The position numbers and the translations under genes were made by a program. Below are positions 23,419 to 35,112 of a DNA stretch of 64,000 bases, one piece after another. The stretch is from Eublepharis macularius (Eukaryota > Chordata > Lepidosauria > Squamata > Eublepharidae), in contig NC_072791.1 in NCBI RefSeq assembly GCF_028583425.1, forward strand, positions 190,440,311 to 190,504,310, given 5' to 3'. Under the pieces are notes generated by a model. The model saw only the letters and a list, made by a program, of their open reading frames with translations, was not told where the DNA came from and ran no database searches. Position 1 is the stretch's first letter. The number at the start of each line of letters is the position of its first letter.

Positions 23419-24225
23419 GGGACGGGGTAAAAGCCGGAACGGGCCGGAACGGGCACTAAAGAAACGCCAGTGCCACAAAAAACAGTGGGATGGGTTAGAG
23501 ACACTCCAGAACAATATTTTAGAAATGAAAACTCTGGACTGCCCCGCTTTTATTAACCCGTTCCATGCCAAAAAGCTCCTGGAACAGGACAAAATAGCCC
23601 GGAAAGGGCACTAAAGAAACGCCAGTGCCACAAAAAACAGTGGGATGGGTTAGAGCCGCTCCAGATCAATATTACAGAAATGAAAACTCTGGACTGCCCC
23701 GCTTTTATTAACCCGTTCCATGCCCAAAAGCTCCTGGAACAGCACAAAACAGCCCGGAACGGGCACTAAAGAAATGCCAGTGCCACAAAAAACAGTGGGA
23801 TGTGTTAGAGACACTCCAGAACAATATTTTAGAAATGAAAACTCTGGACTGGCACCCTTCAATTAAACCTTTCCATGCCAAAAAGCTCCTGGAACAGCAC
23901 AAAACAACCCAGAACGGGCACTAAAGAAACGCCAGTGCCACAAAAAACAGTGGGATGGGTTAGAGCCGCTCCAGATCAATATTACAGAAATGAAAACTCT
24001 GGACTGCCCCGCTTTTATTAACCCGTTCCATGCCAAAAAGCTCCTGGAACAGGACAAAATAGCCTGGAAAGGGCACTAAAGAAACGCCAATGCTACAAAA
24101 AACAGTGGGATGTGTTAGAGACACTCCAGAACAATATTTTAGAAATGAAAACTCTGGACTGGCACCCTTCAATTCACCCTTTCCATGCCAATATGCTCAC
24201 GGAACAGCACAAAACAGACTGCAGC
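23419..24225 (+). repeat. Left terminal inverted repeat: end sequence plus five 155-bp units
   Basis: Unit starts (GGGCACTAAA or equivalent) are at 23451, 23606, 23761, 23916 and 24071, exactly 155 apart. Two unit types alternate: one with ACACTCCAGAACAATATTTT (units 1, 3, 5) and one with GCCGCTCCAGATCAATATTA (units 2, 4), a 310-bp higher-order period. The fifth unit decays near 24200. The same five-unit design is inverted at the right end. Confidence 0.9.
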
Positions 24226-24640
24226 ATCTGTTGAAAGAGCTGAGTTCCAGAAAGAACTCAAACCAGTCAGGCATAGCACCAATGAGGCCCATCTCTGCCA
24301 CGTGGTTCTGAAAGATTGTTACCCAAAAGCTACCCATGTGGCTGTGGCTGTATCCCGTCCCTTAATGAAAGTACTTTGAACATGTCTAGGGTGCGGATCA
24401 GATACCAAAGAATTAACATAAAATGGGGCTTGGAGAATGGGAGGTGGAGGGGAGGGAGAAGCCTGGACTTGCTGTCTCCAGATAACTCTGCTAACACAGT
24501 GGGGAATTAACCAAACAAAAGCATTTTCGATGGGGAATTAACCAGACACAACACTTAAGGATCCCCTGGTGATGCAGCAGAGTTGTTGCTTGACAGCTGT
24601 GGCCAAATGGCTGAAACAAACTGAAATTGAATCCAGATAA
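24226..24640 (+). repeat. Left subterminal unique segment, inverted at 48950-49385
   Basis: The block with AGCCTGGACTTGCTGTCTCC, the GGGGAATTAACC pair and GGATCCCCTGGTGATGCAGC is present in inverted form at the right end. It ends in a short L2-like piece (codons for KLNPDK) shared by both ends. Confidence 0.85.
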
Positions 24641-25680
24641 GATGGAAGTGATGTTGGTTGGGAAGGGAGAGATTCTGCAGTGCTTTTAATGGTTCCCATC
24701 TGAGGAGGGGTACTAGCATTTATTTAGTGCCCCTTCTGTGGTGTTCCAGAAACATTTTGGCAGGGAAAGGGTTAATAAAAGTGTGCCAGTTCAATGTTTT
24801 CATTTCCTAACTATTGTTCTCGGGTGTCCTTAATGCTTTCCACTTTTTTATGGCACTAGCATTTCTTTAGGGGACAGGGTAAAAGCCGGAACGAGACGGA
24901 ACAGGCCGGAACGGGCACTAAAGAAATGCCAGTGCCACAAAAAAGAGGGGGATGTGTTAGAGAAACTCCAGAACAATATTTTAGAAATGAAAACTCTGGA
25001 CTGGCACCCTTTAATTAACCCGTTCCATGCCCAAAAGCTCCCGGAACAGCACAAAACAGCCCGGAACGGGCACTAAAGAAATGCCAGTACCACAAAAACC
25101 AGTGGGATGGGTTAGAGACACTCCAGATCAATATTTTAGAAATGAAAACTCTGGACTGCCCCGGTTTTATTAACCCTTTCCATGCCAAAAAGCTCCCGGA
25201 ACAGCACAAAACAGCCCGGAACGGGCACTAAAGAAATGCCAGTGGCACAAAAAACAGTGGGATGTGTTAGAGACACTCCAGATCAATATTTTAGAAATGA
25301 AAACTCTGGACTGCCCCGCTTTTATTAAGCCGTTCCATGCCAAAAAGCTCCCGGAACAGCACAAAACAGCCCGGAACGGGCACTAAAGAATCAGCCTGTG
25401 ATCTAGTGGTGCAGAAAAGCCTGGTGCTGCAGCTGCTGCCTATCCTCCTCACTTGGCTTGCCTTTGCCTCAGTTGCCCCATCAGTGATCCCTCTTGACCA
25501 GAGACACCAGCCACAGATGACCAATGATGAGGCAAGTGAGGCAAAGACGAGCCGAGGGAGACAGGCAGCAATAGTCCTTGGCTTCACTGTGGTGCTGCCT
25601 CCTGCTGGTGGCTTGTACTTGCATATTAGCCCATTATCTGTTGGATCTCCTCCAGATGAGGCAGTGTTGATGGAAGAGGG
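24641..25680 (+). mobile_element. Insertion private to the left arm, carrying a second copy of the element end
   Basis: The right arm lacks this roughly 1-kb segment. It holds a decayed inverted 155-bp unit (about 24734-24870), then a fresh end GGGACAGGGTAAAA beginning at 24871 followed by units starting at 24913, 25068, 25223 and a partial at 25378. About 290 bases with no repeat match follow (25391-25680). The second end abuts TTTCTTTAG inside the older unit. The other end of this nested copy was not found. Confidence 0.65.
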
Positions 25681-25817
25681 ATGGGACCAATGGTGAAGAA
25701 CCATTTTCCATGGCTTCTATGGCAACCCTGTCCACCCCCGTTGCCACGTCATAAAGATGAACTGAGTTTGATAACTGATGGGTAACTAGTGGAGTGATTG
25801 CAGAACGGGAGTAACAT

Positions 25818-25910
25818 GCCAGAGCCGCGACCCCCGGGGGCCCCCGGCCCGCCGCAGGCGGGGCGGGGGGCGTCGGGGGGAGCGGCGCAGCCATGACCCC
25901 CGGGGGCCCG
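25818..25910 (+). repeat. 66-bp GC-rich unit, about 1.3 copies (left arm)
   Basis: One full unit (CGACCCCCGGGGG...GGCGCAGCC) and the start of a second. It is the reverse complement of the unit expanded 17-fold at 47511-48632. Confidence 0.9.
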
Positions 25911-25960
25911 GCTGTCTGTGTCTCTGTGTGTCTCTGTGTGTCTCTGTGTGTGTCTGGGGA
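25911..25960 (+). repeat. (TGTGTCTC)n-type tandem repeat, left arm
   Basis: Short run of TGTCTCTG/TGTG units at the place where the right arm has the long GACGAA and GACAAA hexamer blocks. Confidence 0.85.
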
Positions 25961-27002
25961 TGTGGATGGGGATTTTTATTTTTGGCAACCTCTTCTACAT
26001 GCAAAAATTTGTTGGTACAAAGTTGTAATGTTATAAAATGGTAAACATTTCATAAAATTGTAATTTTACTAACAATCCAACTCAAATAAGTTTATAGACA
26101 ATTCAAACAGTATTGCTTCTATAATCATATTAGGCATAAATATTAAACATAACGTTTAACCATTAAGTAAAAAGTATTAAATACTCGGTAGAGATGGTTT
26201 GAAGGGTTTATCTTAAATCCTGAGCAGCTTGAAACCTTCAAGTGAGAACTGAAAACATGTTTCTCTGTTTTAGAGAAACTGCTTTTCAGTACAAAATAAA
26301 CGGGATGTATGTTTTTGTTGCACTCTCCCAACCAGGAGACAGACTCCTCCTAAGAGTTTAATGGCTTCTTTCATTAACAAACGCTAGTTGTTTTCATTAC
26401 GTGAGGTATCAAAATATAAATGTTTATTTAAATAAAACATAGAAAAATAGAACAGATGAACACAACAAGAATTAAGTTTCCTAGCATTTCTTAATGAAAT
26501 CTAACTCAGTCAGATTAACGATGAAATGCATTCAAGTTACCGTAGCACATATTACAAGGGTAAGTTTCCTGCCTAGATCTTCATGAGATTTCTTTTGGCC
26601 AAAACCCTGATCTGCTATTTGGATTACCATTTTTATATATTATCTTATGCAGAAATCTAAGATCTTTTCATATGATAACAAAGATAAATATCAAACCAAT
26701 CATAATTTAATTCTTTTTTACTATTTCCAATCATGTGACATTCTACCTAGCCAAAAGTACCACTGTGCCCAGCTGCAAGATAAGAGATATGGATAGTAAA
26801 AATGACAAGAAAAGTTACATGACCAGATCATCCTTGGTCTCTGCTAACAATTACACAACATGTATCTGATACTGTTCACTATTTTTAATTGGCTGTCAAA
26901 GATAAAGCACCAGTTATACACCATACTAGAAAAAGAACTACAGTGATGTTCATACAGCGTTATTTAGAATGCATATGTTTCACGAAGTATGTGTTCTAAA
27001 CC

Positions 27003-27190
27003 ATAATCAGCAGTCTACTGGTTTGAATCCCGCTACTGACATGAGCTCAGTAGGTGGCCTTGGGTCAGCCACTCCTCTCAGCCCCAGCTCCATTGTGGGG
27101 ATAAGAATAACACTAACTTGTTCACTGCTCTGGGTGAGGCACTAATATGTGTAGAAGAGCGGTATATAAGCACAGTTATTATTATTATTT
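27003..27190 (+). mobile_element. Sauria-type SINE, 5'-truncated (arm B)
   Basis: Same SINE as at 4070-4255, starting in the B-box and ending in an ATT-rich tail. Confidence 0.7.
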
Positions 27191-27964
27191 ATATTTCCAT
27201 GACACCATCCCTTGGCCTGTGAAATTAAGTATTTTGATAAATATGAAAGTGATACAAAATATAAATGCATTGCATAATGTGTGAGTGTACATATACAAAC
27301 TTTAAAAATTGTATTGGATAATACCGCAAAGCATGATTACTGAGAAAGCTGCTTTCACTGCTTTCAGTGTGGAGAGCTGCTTGTAGATCAAAACAACCTG
27401 ACGAGCTGTCTTCATACAGAGTACACTTGATTCTCTTGGCTTTCAATTCTGCTTTCGTTCAGCATGGGTAAATCAATGTGTCAGCAGTAAACATTTGTAT
27501 CACTCCTCTCTGAATGACCTTTCAAATTTTACTGCCTATCGTGTCAAAGCAATTAAAATTAACAATACAGTTACTAAGCTGCTAAGATCAATTAATGGCT
27601 CTTAGGCTTTATCTATTGATCTAGTGACATCTTCAAAACCCACAGGTAACAGACTATACATACTTCTCTTCTATCCACAATATATACACAACAATTGATT
27701 ACATATTCTTATCTTCTAAATTACATATTTAAATGACATATTCTTATCTCCTAAATTAATTAGTCAAACTCTTACATCAAGGATTGGTGACAAGTTGTGG
27801 ACAGACTATGCTTGGACAGAATGTACACTGAGAATAAATGACATCAAACAAATTGGAAACTAAATAAATCACTTTTATTTAACAAATAAATTTCTTCTGA
27901 AGTCTCTTTAGAAATTAAACAATAGAAACAAACTATGTGGCATTCCTCAAATCCACGTGTAGGA

Positions 27965-28910
27965 TGCTATGGAAGTGGTACTTAGAGGGAAATTAATCTC
28001 CGTTGCCTCTTGTCATGAAGAGCAAAAAGAAAACATTAGAAATGAAATGATATCTAGAATAAGAAAACTAGAAGATGAACACAAAAAAGGCCACCCAATC
28101 TATAAACTTGCTTGCATGAAAATTAGAGGAAAAAACCTCCTCACATTCTATGCAAGCTATTAAAGGCACCCAGGAAAAACTCAAACTAATTCTGTAAAAT
28201 TAGCCGATGTATTTGCTGAATACTACCAAACCATTTGTACATCAGACAATCCTGACACTAATCATATTTTAAATTATTTATCATCACAGGAAATTTGGAA
28301 AAAAACTCACAAGAACATAAACAATATCTGGACCAACCAGTCACAACAGAAGATGTTACAGTCACTATCAAATCCTTGAAAAAAATAACAAAGCTTCAGA
28401 CAGGGATGGATTCCCTGCCAAATTTTTACAAAAAAATACATTCGCCTACTTTCAACTCCACTAACTGCCACATGCAACTCTGTTATGTTAGGAGGTAGCA
28501 TCCCTCTATCTTGGTCAGAGGCTGAAATAGTAGTTACTCCAAAAAAGGAAAACCATATTACAAATACTAAATCTTCTCAACCAATACCCTTACTGAATCA
28601 AGACCAAAAGATCTTTACAAGCATATTTGCCAAAACATTGTCTAAATTTAAATAACCAACTACATTCACCTTGACCAGACAATACACGTAACACTTTAAC
28701 TATAATTTGATTAAGTGGAAATACCATATCTAAAACTTTTACTTCAAAAAATGGGTTTTGGCGACCAATTCTAAAATGCCATTAATGCTCTTTATCTTTC
28801 TCCAAAAGCTACAGTTAGGACTAACAATGTACATTCGATAGATATCCATATAGCAAGGGGAACTAGACAAGGCTGTCCCCTTTCCCCATTTCTGTTTGCC
28901 ATAACTATAG
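27965..28910 (+). pseudogene. L1-like ORF2 fragments (arm B)
   Basis: Same pieces as 5015-6410 but shorter: the pre-RT linker near 27969-28100, the RT SWSEAEIV region near 28510 and the GTRQGCPLSP motif near 28860. Frames are broken. Confidence 0.75.
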
Positions 28911-29090
28911 ACAGGGCCGGTGCTACCATTAGACCAACTAGGCAGCCGCCTTAGGCACAGACCTCAAGAGGGGCATAGTTTTATACAGATTACTTTCTTG
29001 AAAAAAATGCAACTGAGAAAACCTATCGAGCACCCCCTAAATGGTCCTGTCCACAGACATCAAGCAGCTCAAAAGCTCACCGTAACTTTT

Positions 29091-31652
29091 TTATTTATTT
29101 ATTTATTTATTTGATGTATACCCTGCCCTCCTCACAGATGGGCAAAGGGTGGCTAACAACATTAAAAAATACATTAAAATCACAGAAACATAAAATCAAT
29201 AATATTTTTTAAAAAATAATTAAAATAGTCCAGGAGCAGGCTATTTAAACAAATATTGGGAGTCCGTATACAGGCATGGCAGATGGCTGAGGGCAGCTCC
29301 GGAAGAAATGGTGGTCTTAGATGGAAGAAGAAGGACACTCGCTGGCACTCAGCCAAAGGCCCAGCAGAACATCTCCGTTTTACAAGCCCTGCAAACCTAT
29401 AACAGGTCCCACAGGGCCCAGATCTCCAGCGGGAGAGCATTCCACCAGGCCAGGGCCAGGGCAGAAAAAGCCCTCGCCCTGGTCAAGGCCAGATGGACGT
29501 CCTTTGGGCCAGGGACCACCAGGAGTTGCTTGTCTGCAGAGCGCAACACCCTGCAGGGGACGTAATGAAAGAGGCGGTCCCGCAGGTATGGAGGTCCCAG
29601 TCCATGAAAGGCTTTAAATACCAAGGTTAACACCTTGAACCAGATCTGGAACTCCACTGGAAGCCAGTGCAGCTAGCACAGCACATGATGAATGTGCGCT
29701 TGGATGGGCGTTCCGGTAAGGATGCATGCCGCTGAATTCTGGATCAGCTGTAACTTCCGGGTCAGACCCAAGGGCAGTCCAGGATAGAGTGAGTTGCAGT
29801 AGTCTAGCCTGGAGGTGACCGTTGCATGGATTACTGTGGCCAGGTCCTGTGGTGAAAGATAGGGCGCCAGTTGCCTGCCCTGTTGAAGATGAAAAAAGGC
29901 AGACCTGGCAACAGTCATGACCTGGGCCTCCATTGAAAGTGTAGCATCCAAGGTCACACCCAGACTCCTCACCATCAGGGAAGGTTTCAATTGTACCCCA
30001 TCAACAGCTGGGAGCCGGTTCCCAGCTCGATTGCCCCATGATCCAGACACAGAACCTCTGTCTTCAGGGGATTCAATTTCAGGCGACTCTGATGTAACCA
30101 TACCGTCACAGCCTCAAGACCCTTGACCAAGGAATCCAAAGCAAGATCGGACTGGCCATCTGTAATGATTCCAAGTAAATGTGTGCACGTATCTTTAAAT
30201 GCTTGATGAGATAGGTGAAGAGTGGGGGGTGAAGGAGACGGATGAGTGAGTGATAGGTGTCAGGCTATGGCATTCCAGACTTGATAGTCTGTTTCACTCC
30301 CTTCTGCAAGAAGACGAGGTCTTTTGATTTCAAAAGGTTTATTGTGAAAGACAGCATTCAAGCCCAGATGTGCATATTCCAGGATTAGAGATCCTGGCCG
30401 AGCAAAGCGTTGCTAGGAATGAATCATAGAGCAAAGGTTGTTACATTTCACACTCCCGGAGCCCAGCCTCCCCCCCGAGTTCATACAGCAAAACTTCTCA
30501 GAGGTGCGCTGAGCTGGCCAAGGTCGAAACAGCAGATAAGACAGGATCCTTTCCCATGGAATCGGCTCCTTGCAGGTGTTGCCTGGAGGGAAAGAAGTCT
30601 AAACACTACACGATTAAATATGGCGTTACTTAGGTTAAAACAGTTTCTGACAATATGATTGGTTGAGGACTGAGAGGGTGGGCGGAGTGAATGCAGTTTG
30701 AGACTGAGAGTAGAGAGAAAATTTTTAGTCAGAAGAAAGCAGGCTAGCTGTGTGCTGCCTGAATATGTTGAAGTGTTTATGAGAGAAATATGACCTGTGT
30801 GGAACCTGAACTGAGCATGTTTGTGAAAGGACACTCAGTCAGGGAAAGAGAGGCCAGCTGTGTGAATGAGAGTAAATGAAGTAACTTTAAGAACCGAGAA
30901 CTACGTTTATGAAACCGATACGCTTCTCGAATAAATAAAAGCTTATTTTTGTTTTGCTATATCCCAGTGTAGCTGTCATTGCTATATCCCATTCCTATCT
31001 TCAGGGCCACATAGAACCACGAAGGAGCCTGACGCTTAGGAACGTTACCAAAGGGAAAATTTAAATAAAATATCTTGGAATAAAATATTCCGGGTGGCAG
31101 CAGACTACCCAGAGGGTTAAGGGATAGATTAAAAGAAAAATCTACCCTAAAGAAAGTAAAGGTCATAACACCATCCATCAGCAGATAGAGCTGAGTTTCA
31201 TCCGCATACCAGTGACAACCTAGCCCAAAGCTGCGGGCTAACGGGGCAAGGGGGCACATATAGATGTTAAATAGCATCGGGGAAAGAATCGCCCCCTGAG
31301 GGATGCCACATACCAAAGAATGGTAAGCAGACATCTGTTCCCTGACTGCCACCCTCTGTCCTAGATTGTGAAGGAAGGAGTTCAGCCATTGCAGGGCTGT
31401 TCCACGAATCCCCACATCGGCAAGGCAATGGGTCAGAAGATTATGACTGACCATGTCAAATGCTGCTGTAAGATCTAAATGTATCAGCAGTGCCGACCCA
31501 CTCTGGTCCAGGTGTCGCCGCAGATCATCTGTGAGGGCAACCAGAGCCGTCTCTGTACCATGGCCAGGCCTGAAGCTGGACTGGAATGGATCCAGGATAG
31601 AGGCATCACCCAGGTATACCTGCAGCTGTTCCGCTACCCGCCCTCTCAATTG
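29091..31652 (-). pseudogene. L2/CR1-group LINE, 5'-truncated (arm B), split by an LTR
   Basis: Read on the minus strand: RT from a PFQSSFRPGHGTETAL region (near 31590) through LDLTAAFD, GIPQGAILSPMLFN and YADE, where the catalytic second Asp of YADD is replaced by Glu. After the LTR comes the C-terminal part: LKPSLMVRSLGVTLD, SRLDYCNSLYPGLP, LQLIQNSAA and VFKAFHGLGPPYL. The 3' end carries a (TTTA)n tail at 29091-29113. It is 5'-truncated and interrupted, so inactive. The same insertion is in arm C with about 1-2% difference. Confidence 0.85.
30258..31170 (+). mobile_element. Solo LTR-like insertion inside the L2 LINE (arm B)
   Basis: About 913 bases bounded by TGTCAGG... and ...CATAACA (TG...CA) interrupt the L2 frame exactly. 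An AATAAATAAA poly(A)-type signal near 30930 supports the + orientation. No clear target duplication (ATAGG left, CCATC right), so the ends are tentative. Arm C carries the same insertion at 41399-42316. Confidence 0.55.
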
Positions 31653-32238
31653 CTCAAAGTTATCTCAGAAGTCTCAGTCAACTTGAGAGGAACAATCCTT
31701 AGTGAAACTACTCCTTTTTAGCTCTCCAGAGAGCCAGCTAAAAAGAAGAAAGCAAACAAATTAAGTAACTGCAGACAAAAGTATCTCCTTTTCAAGTACA
31801 ACACAATTCTCTCTCTCATTGTCTCACAGCAAACATGAGAAGGGGGTGGGAGTAGAAGACACTCTGTTGTGCCAGCCAGGAAAAAGGTGGGGAAATAGCT
31901 TCCAATGCTACAAAAAGAAACTTTTCAGCAACTTGAGGAAGCCAAGCAAGAAGTGAGAAGGAAAACAAAAGGGAAAAGGTGGGAAACTGTCTCCAGAGCT
32001 AAGAAAAAAACCCACTTCATAGAGCAAACTGTATCCCAGCAACACCAAGAGAAGAGGCAGAGTGGAAAACACTAAAATCTTCACAGCTATTCTGCTGTGT
32101 CTGGAAAGAAATGGGCAGAAAGTCAGCTTCATGGCTGCAATAAAAGGGAGGAAAGTAGGGAAATTCTGCTGTAGCAATGCGCAGAGCATACTTGCTGCAG
32201 AGGAACAAGTGCAGGGAAAAATACCTCTGCACTAGAAC
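31653..32238. repeat. Conserved non-coding block of the composite (arm B)
   Basis: Matches copy A 6910-7490 and, inverted, C 40330-40910. It ends in the target duplication of the next LINE. Confidence 0.8.
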
Positions 32239-34789
32239 CTACAACTATATAGCCAAGCTTTTAAGGTTTCCTCAAAATCTGAAAATCCTTTAAAGAGTTA
32301 TGATGACCTTGCCCAATCCTTAAGGCCACTTTTGGTAGGTGCTCGAGAGGGAAAACTGGTCAAGACCAATTTGTCATCTAAACCTTGGTTTGATCAAAGC
32401 CGTATTTGTGCTAAAAATGCTTTAATCTATGCCTATAAGCTAGCACTGAGAGCTGATGAAAAGACCAGACAAGTTGCATATCGTTCTCTTTCATTTTTAA
32501 AAAAGAAATATAAATCACTGGTTGCCCGCTGTAAGAAAGAACATGCCAGAAAACTGTGGACCAATATAATTGAAGCAGCTACGAGCAAAAACTCAGTGGT
32601 GTTCTGGAAACTAGTGCCAAACCGCGCCTCCACAGCCGCCTCCCCCTTGGCTTCCTCTATCCCCCCAGATAAATGGACTTCTTTTTTCCAAAAAATGTAT
32701 GATGATCCTATTCCACCCCCTCCTGCCCTAACAATAGAAAATCTGGCCAAATGCCCCCCAGTTCATGCCAAAGAGGTAAAAGCTTATATTAGTCAGTTAA
32801 AGAATGCAAAAGCCCCTGGGCTTGATGGAATATCTCCAGAATTACTAAAAACAAATAAGGACTGGTGGGAAACTTTCCTAGCCTCCCTATTTACTTATAT
32901 TGATGAAACCGGCTACATCCCCAATGATTGGGGAATGGCTATAGTAGTCCCCTTCCATAAGAAGGGAAAGAAGGAGGATCCATCCAATTATAGACCAATC
33001 AGCTTACTAAGCATTGTAAGCAAGTTGTCTACAAAACATCTGCTGAAGAAATTTTTAGACTGGCTAGAACAGGAGGATATAATTGCTGATGAGCAAGCTG
33101 GGTTTAGAGCTGGCAGGTCAACAATAGATCACTGCCTAGTAATGCAACACCTTGTAGAGAAATACGCTACAGGAGACCAAGCATCACTTTACCGGGCATT
33201 TGTTGATTTAAAAGCAGCTTTTGACACAGTCTCTAGAAATAGACTTTGGAGGAAACTGCAGGGCTCCTCTATTGATAGGCGACTGCTGTCCCTTTGGGGG
33301 GCTATGCACAAGCAAACTGCCCTGAGTAAGGTGCAGCCGAATTGGGCATTTGACTGACCCCATTCAAACTTACAGGCAGGTGTACCTTCTAGCCCCCTTT
33401 CTGTTTATCTTCTACATCAACAATTTGGTAAACCTTTTGAATGCCCCTGGATTGCACCCTCCCAAATTAGCAAATAGGCACATTCACGTACTGGTCTATG
33501 CAGATGATGCTGTATTACTTTCTAGGACCCCCATAGGGCTGAAATGAGCCCTAAAAAAATTCTCCCAATTCTGTGATACTGAACACCTTCTAACTAATTA
33601 CCAAAAAACTAAGATCCTGGCTTTCGGTAAAAATCCAAAGATCAGACGATGGGAGCTTCAGGGGCATCAGTTAGAACAACTTACCAGCTTCAAATATTTG
33701 GGTGTAGTTTTGCAAGCCTCAGGTACCAAAACAACACATAGCAGCTTCATTGCTGATGTGGGAGAAAAAACAGCACACGGTATATTGAAATTCTATCAAT
33801 CACAAGGGGGGCAGTATGTACCGGCTGCACTCAGTTTGTTTAAAGCCAAACCATTGGCCCAATTAGTATACGGATCATTCTTGGGGCTGCCATCCTCCTC
33901 TTTCTCTCAACTTGAGAGAGTGCACGCCAAATTCCTTAGAGCTCTATTACAAGTGCCCAAATGCATGCCTAACTCATGGGTTAGACTGGAAACAGGAATG
34001 TTAAGGGTAGAGGCCAGAATCACCATCCTTTCAATTTTCAAATGGCTGTCAGGACGTCTAAACCCGCAAGGTCTGCTCCCTCTGTTATTCCAAGACAATC
34101 TAATTGGCAAAAGGCGACTCTGAAATCCCTGGGAAAATTGGGTCTTTCCCCTCAAAGTTTGCTAGTCATGGGGTTAGACCGAGCAAAATCACTCATTAAG
34201 CAGAGAATGACAGACATTGACAGACAAACATTTTCTTAGAGCACCAGGATTTATTTCTTCAGATACTACTAAATATATTGCCGCTCCTGCAGCCTATTTT
34301 TACTTTCTTGAATCCAGTAACTCCAGAAGGGCATTTGCTTTAGCTATAAGTTCAACTCTACCCTCTGCTGTTCTGGAAGGAAAGTTTAAAGCTGTCCATT
34401 ACTCTCTTAGGCCTTGCTCCTATCCCCTAAGAGAAATTGACTCAGTGGAGCACATCTTCTTCAACTGCTCAAGTCATAGTAAAATTAGAGCGGAAACCAT
34501 CAGTCCATCAGTAGAAAGATTCCCTGGAAGTTCAAATAAAATCAAACTTGATTATCTTTTGTCTGATCGGAATCACCAGACACCATGTCAAGTAGCAAGA
34601 TTCTGCGCCCAGGTCTACAAGCAACATAAATCACATAAGGCAGCTTAAACAACTAATTTATGATGATCTTATTTTTTTACTCTTATATTTATTCATCGTT
34701 CTTCCCCGGTATCCAGTCTCAACTGCTTTTAAACTGATTTGCAAATGGTTTTATATGTACTGGTCGCAGACTGTAATAATAAACTTGAC
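32239..34789 (+). mobile_element. Non-LTR LINE private to arm B
   Basis: Absent from A and C, which keep the empty site. It is flanked by TACCTCTGCACTAGAAC (32222-32238) and TACCTCTGCACTAAGAAC (34790-34807), a 17/18-base target duplication, and ends in AATAATAAACTTGACT. A truncated 5' end with a long duplication is typical of target-primed LINE insertion. Confidence 0.85.
32332..34648 (+). pseudogene. Reverse transcriptase of the arm-B LINE, frame-broken
   Basis: The first open part (32332-33357, 341 codons) has the RT entry motifs NAKAPGLDGIS, SNYRPISLLSI, EQAGFRAGRST and FVDLKAAFDTV. A frame change near 33340 leads to the second part with LAPFLFIFYINNL and an intact YADD near 33497. A TGA at 33546 and another frame change near 34120 follow, then a C-terminal stretch to 34648. 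It lacks the N-terminal endonuclease, as expected of a 5'-truncated copy. Clade is unsettled (R4/RTE-like or CR1-group); it is distinct from the L1 and L2 pieces here. Confidence 0.8.
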
Positions 34790-35024
34790 TACCTCTGCAC
34801 TAAGAACAGCAGAAATACCTGAACCTACTTCATGGGGTGAAATATCCTAGCTACCACCAGAAGAAGCTGAGAAATGGAGAAAAGCGGAGGGTGTGGTGTC
34901 GGTGTTGAAGAGAATGATAGCACATTGAAAGAGCTCCGTCTCTCCCATGCCTGAAATTTAAAATTTATGTTGAAAAGGTAAAGTAAAAATATTTACCCTT
35001 CCAACGTAAAGATACGCTAAGAGA

Positions 35025-35112
35025 TCCGAAAGGCAGATTCATATTTATTAAAGGCACTATAGAAAACCAAACTTACACATTTGCCTCAATTTATGCCCCA
35101 AACCAAGACAGC
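35025..35112 (+). pseudogene. L1 ORF2 endonuclease fragment (arm B)
   Basis: Encodes the DPKGRFIFIKG...YTFASIYAPNQD stretch, the L1 endonuclease segment with the conserved Y-A-P-N. It abuts the block shared with copy A at 17.22 kb, so a deletion junction lies here. Confidence 0.7.

Noticed and set aside
23314..25054. Runs of near-identical 64-codon minus-strand frames starting MCCSRSF or MSCSRSF, as a small protein family
   Set aside because: They are one per 155-bp repeat unit, overlapping each other, and the period is not a multiple of three. They are by-products of the array.
30258..31170. Full LTR retrotransposon inside the L2
   Set aside because: Only a single LTR-like block of about 0.9 kb with no internal coding region. 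Even the solo-LTR call lacks a clear target duplication.
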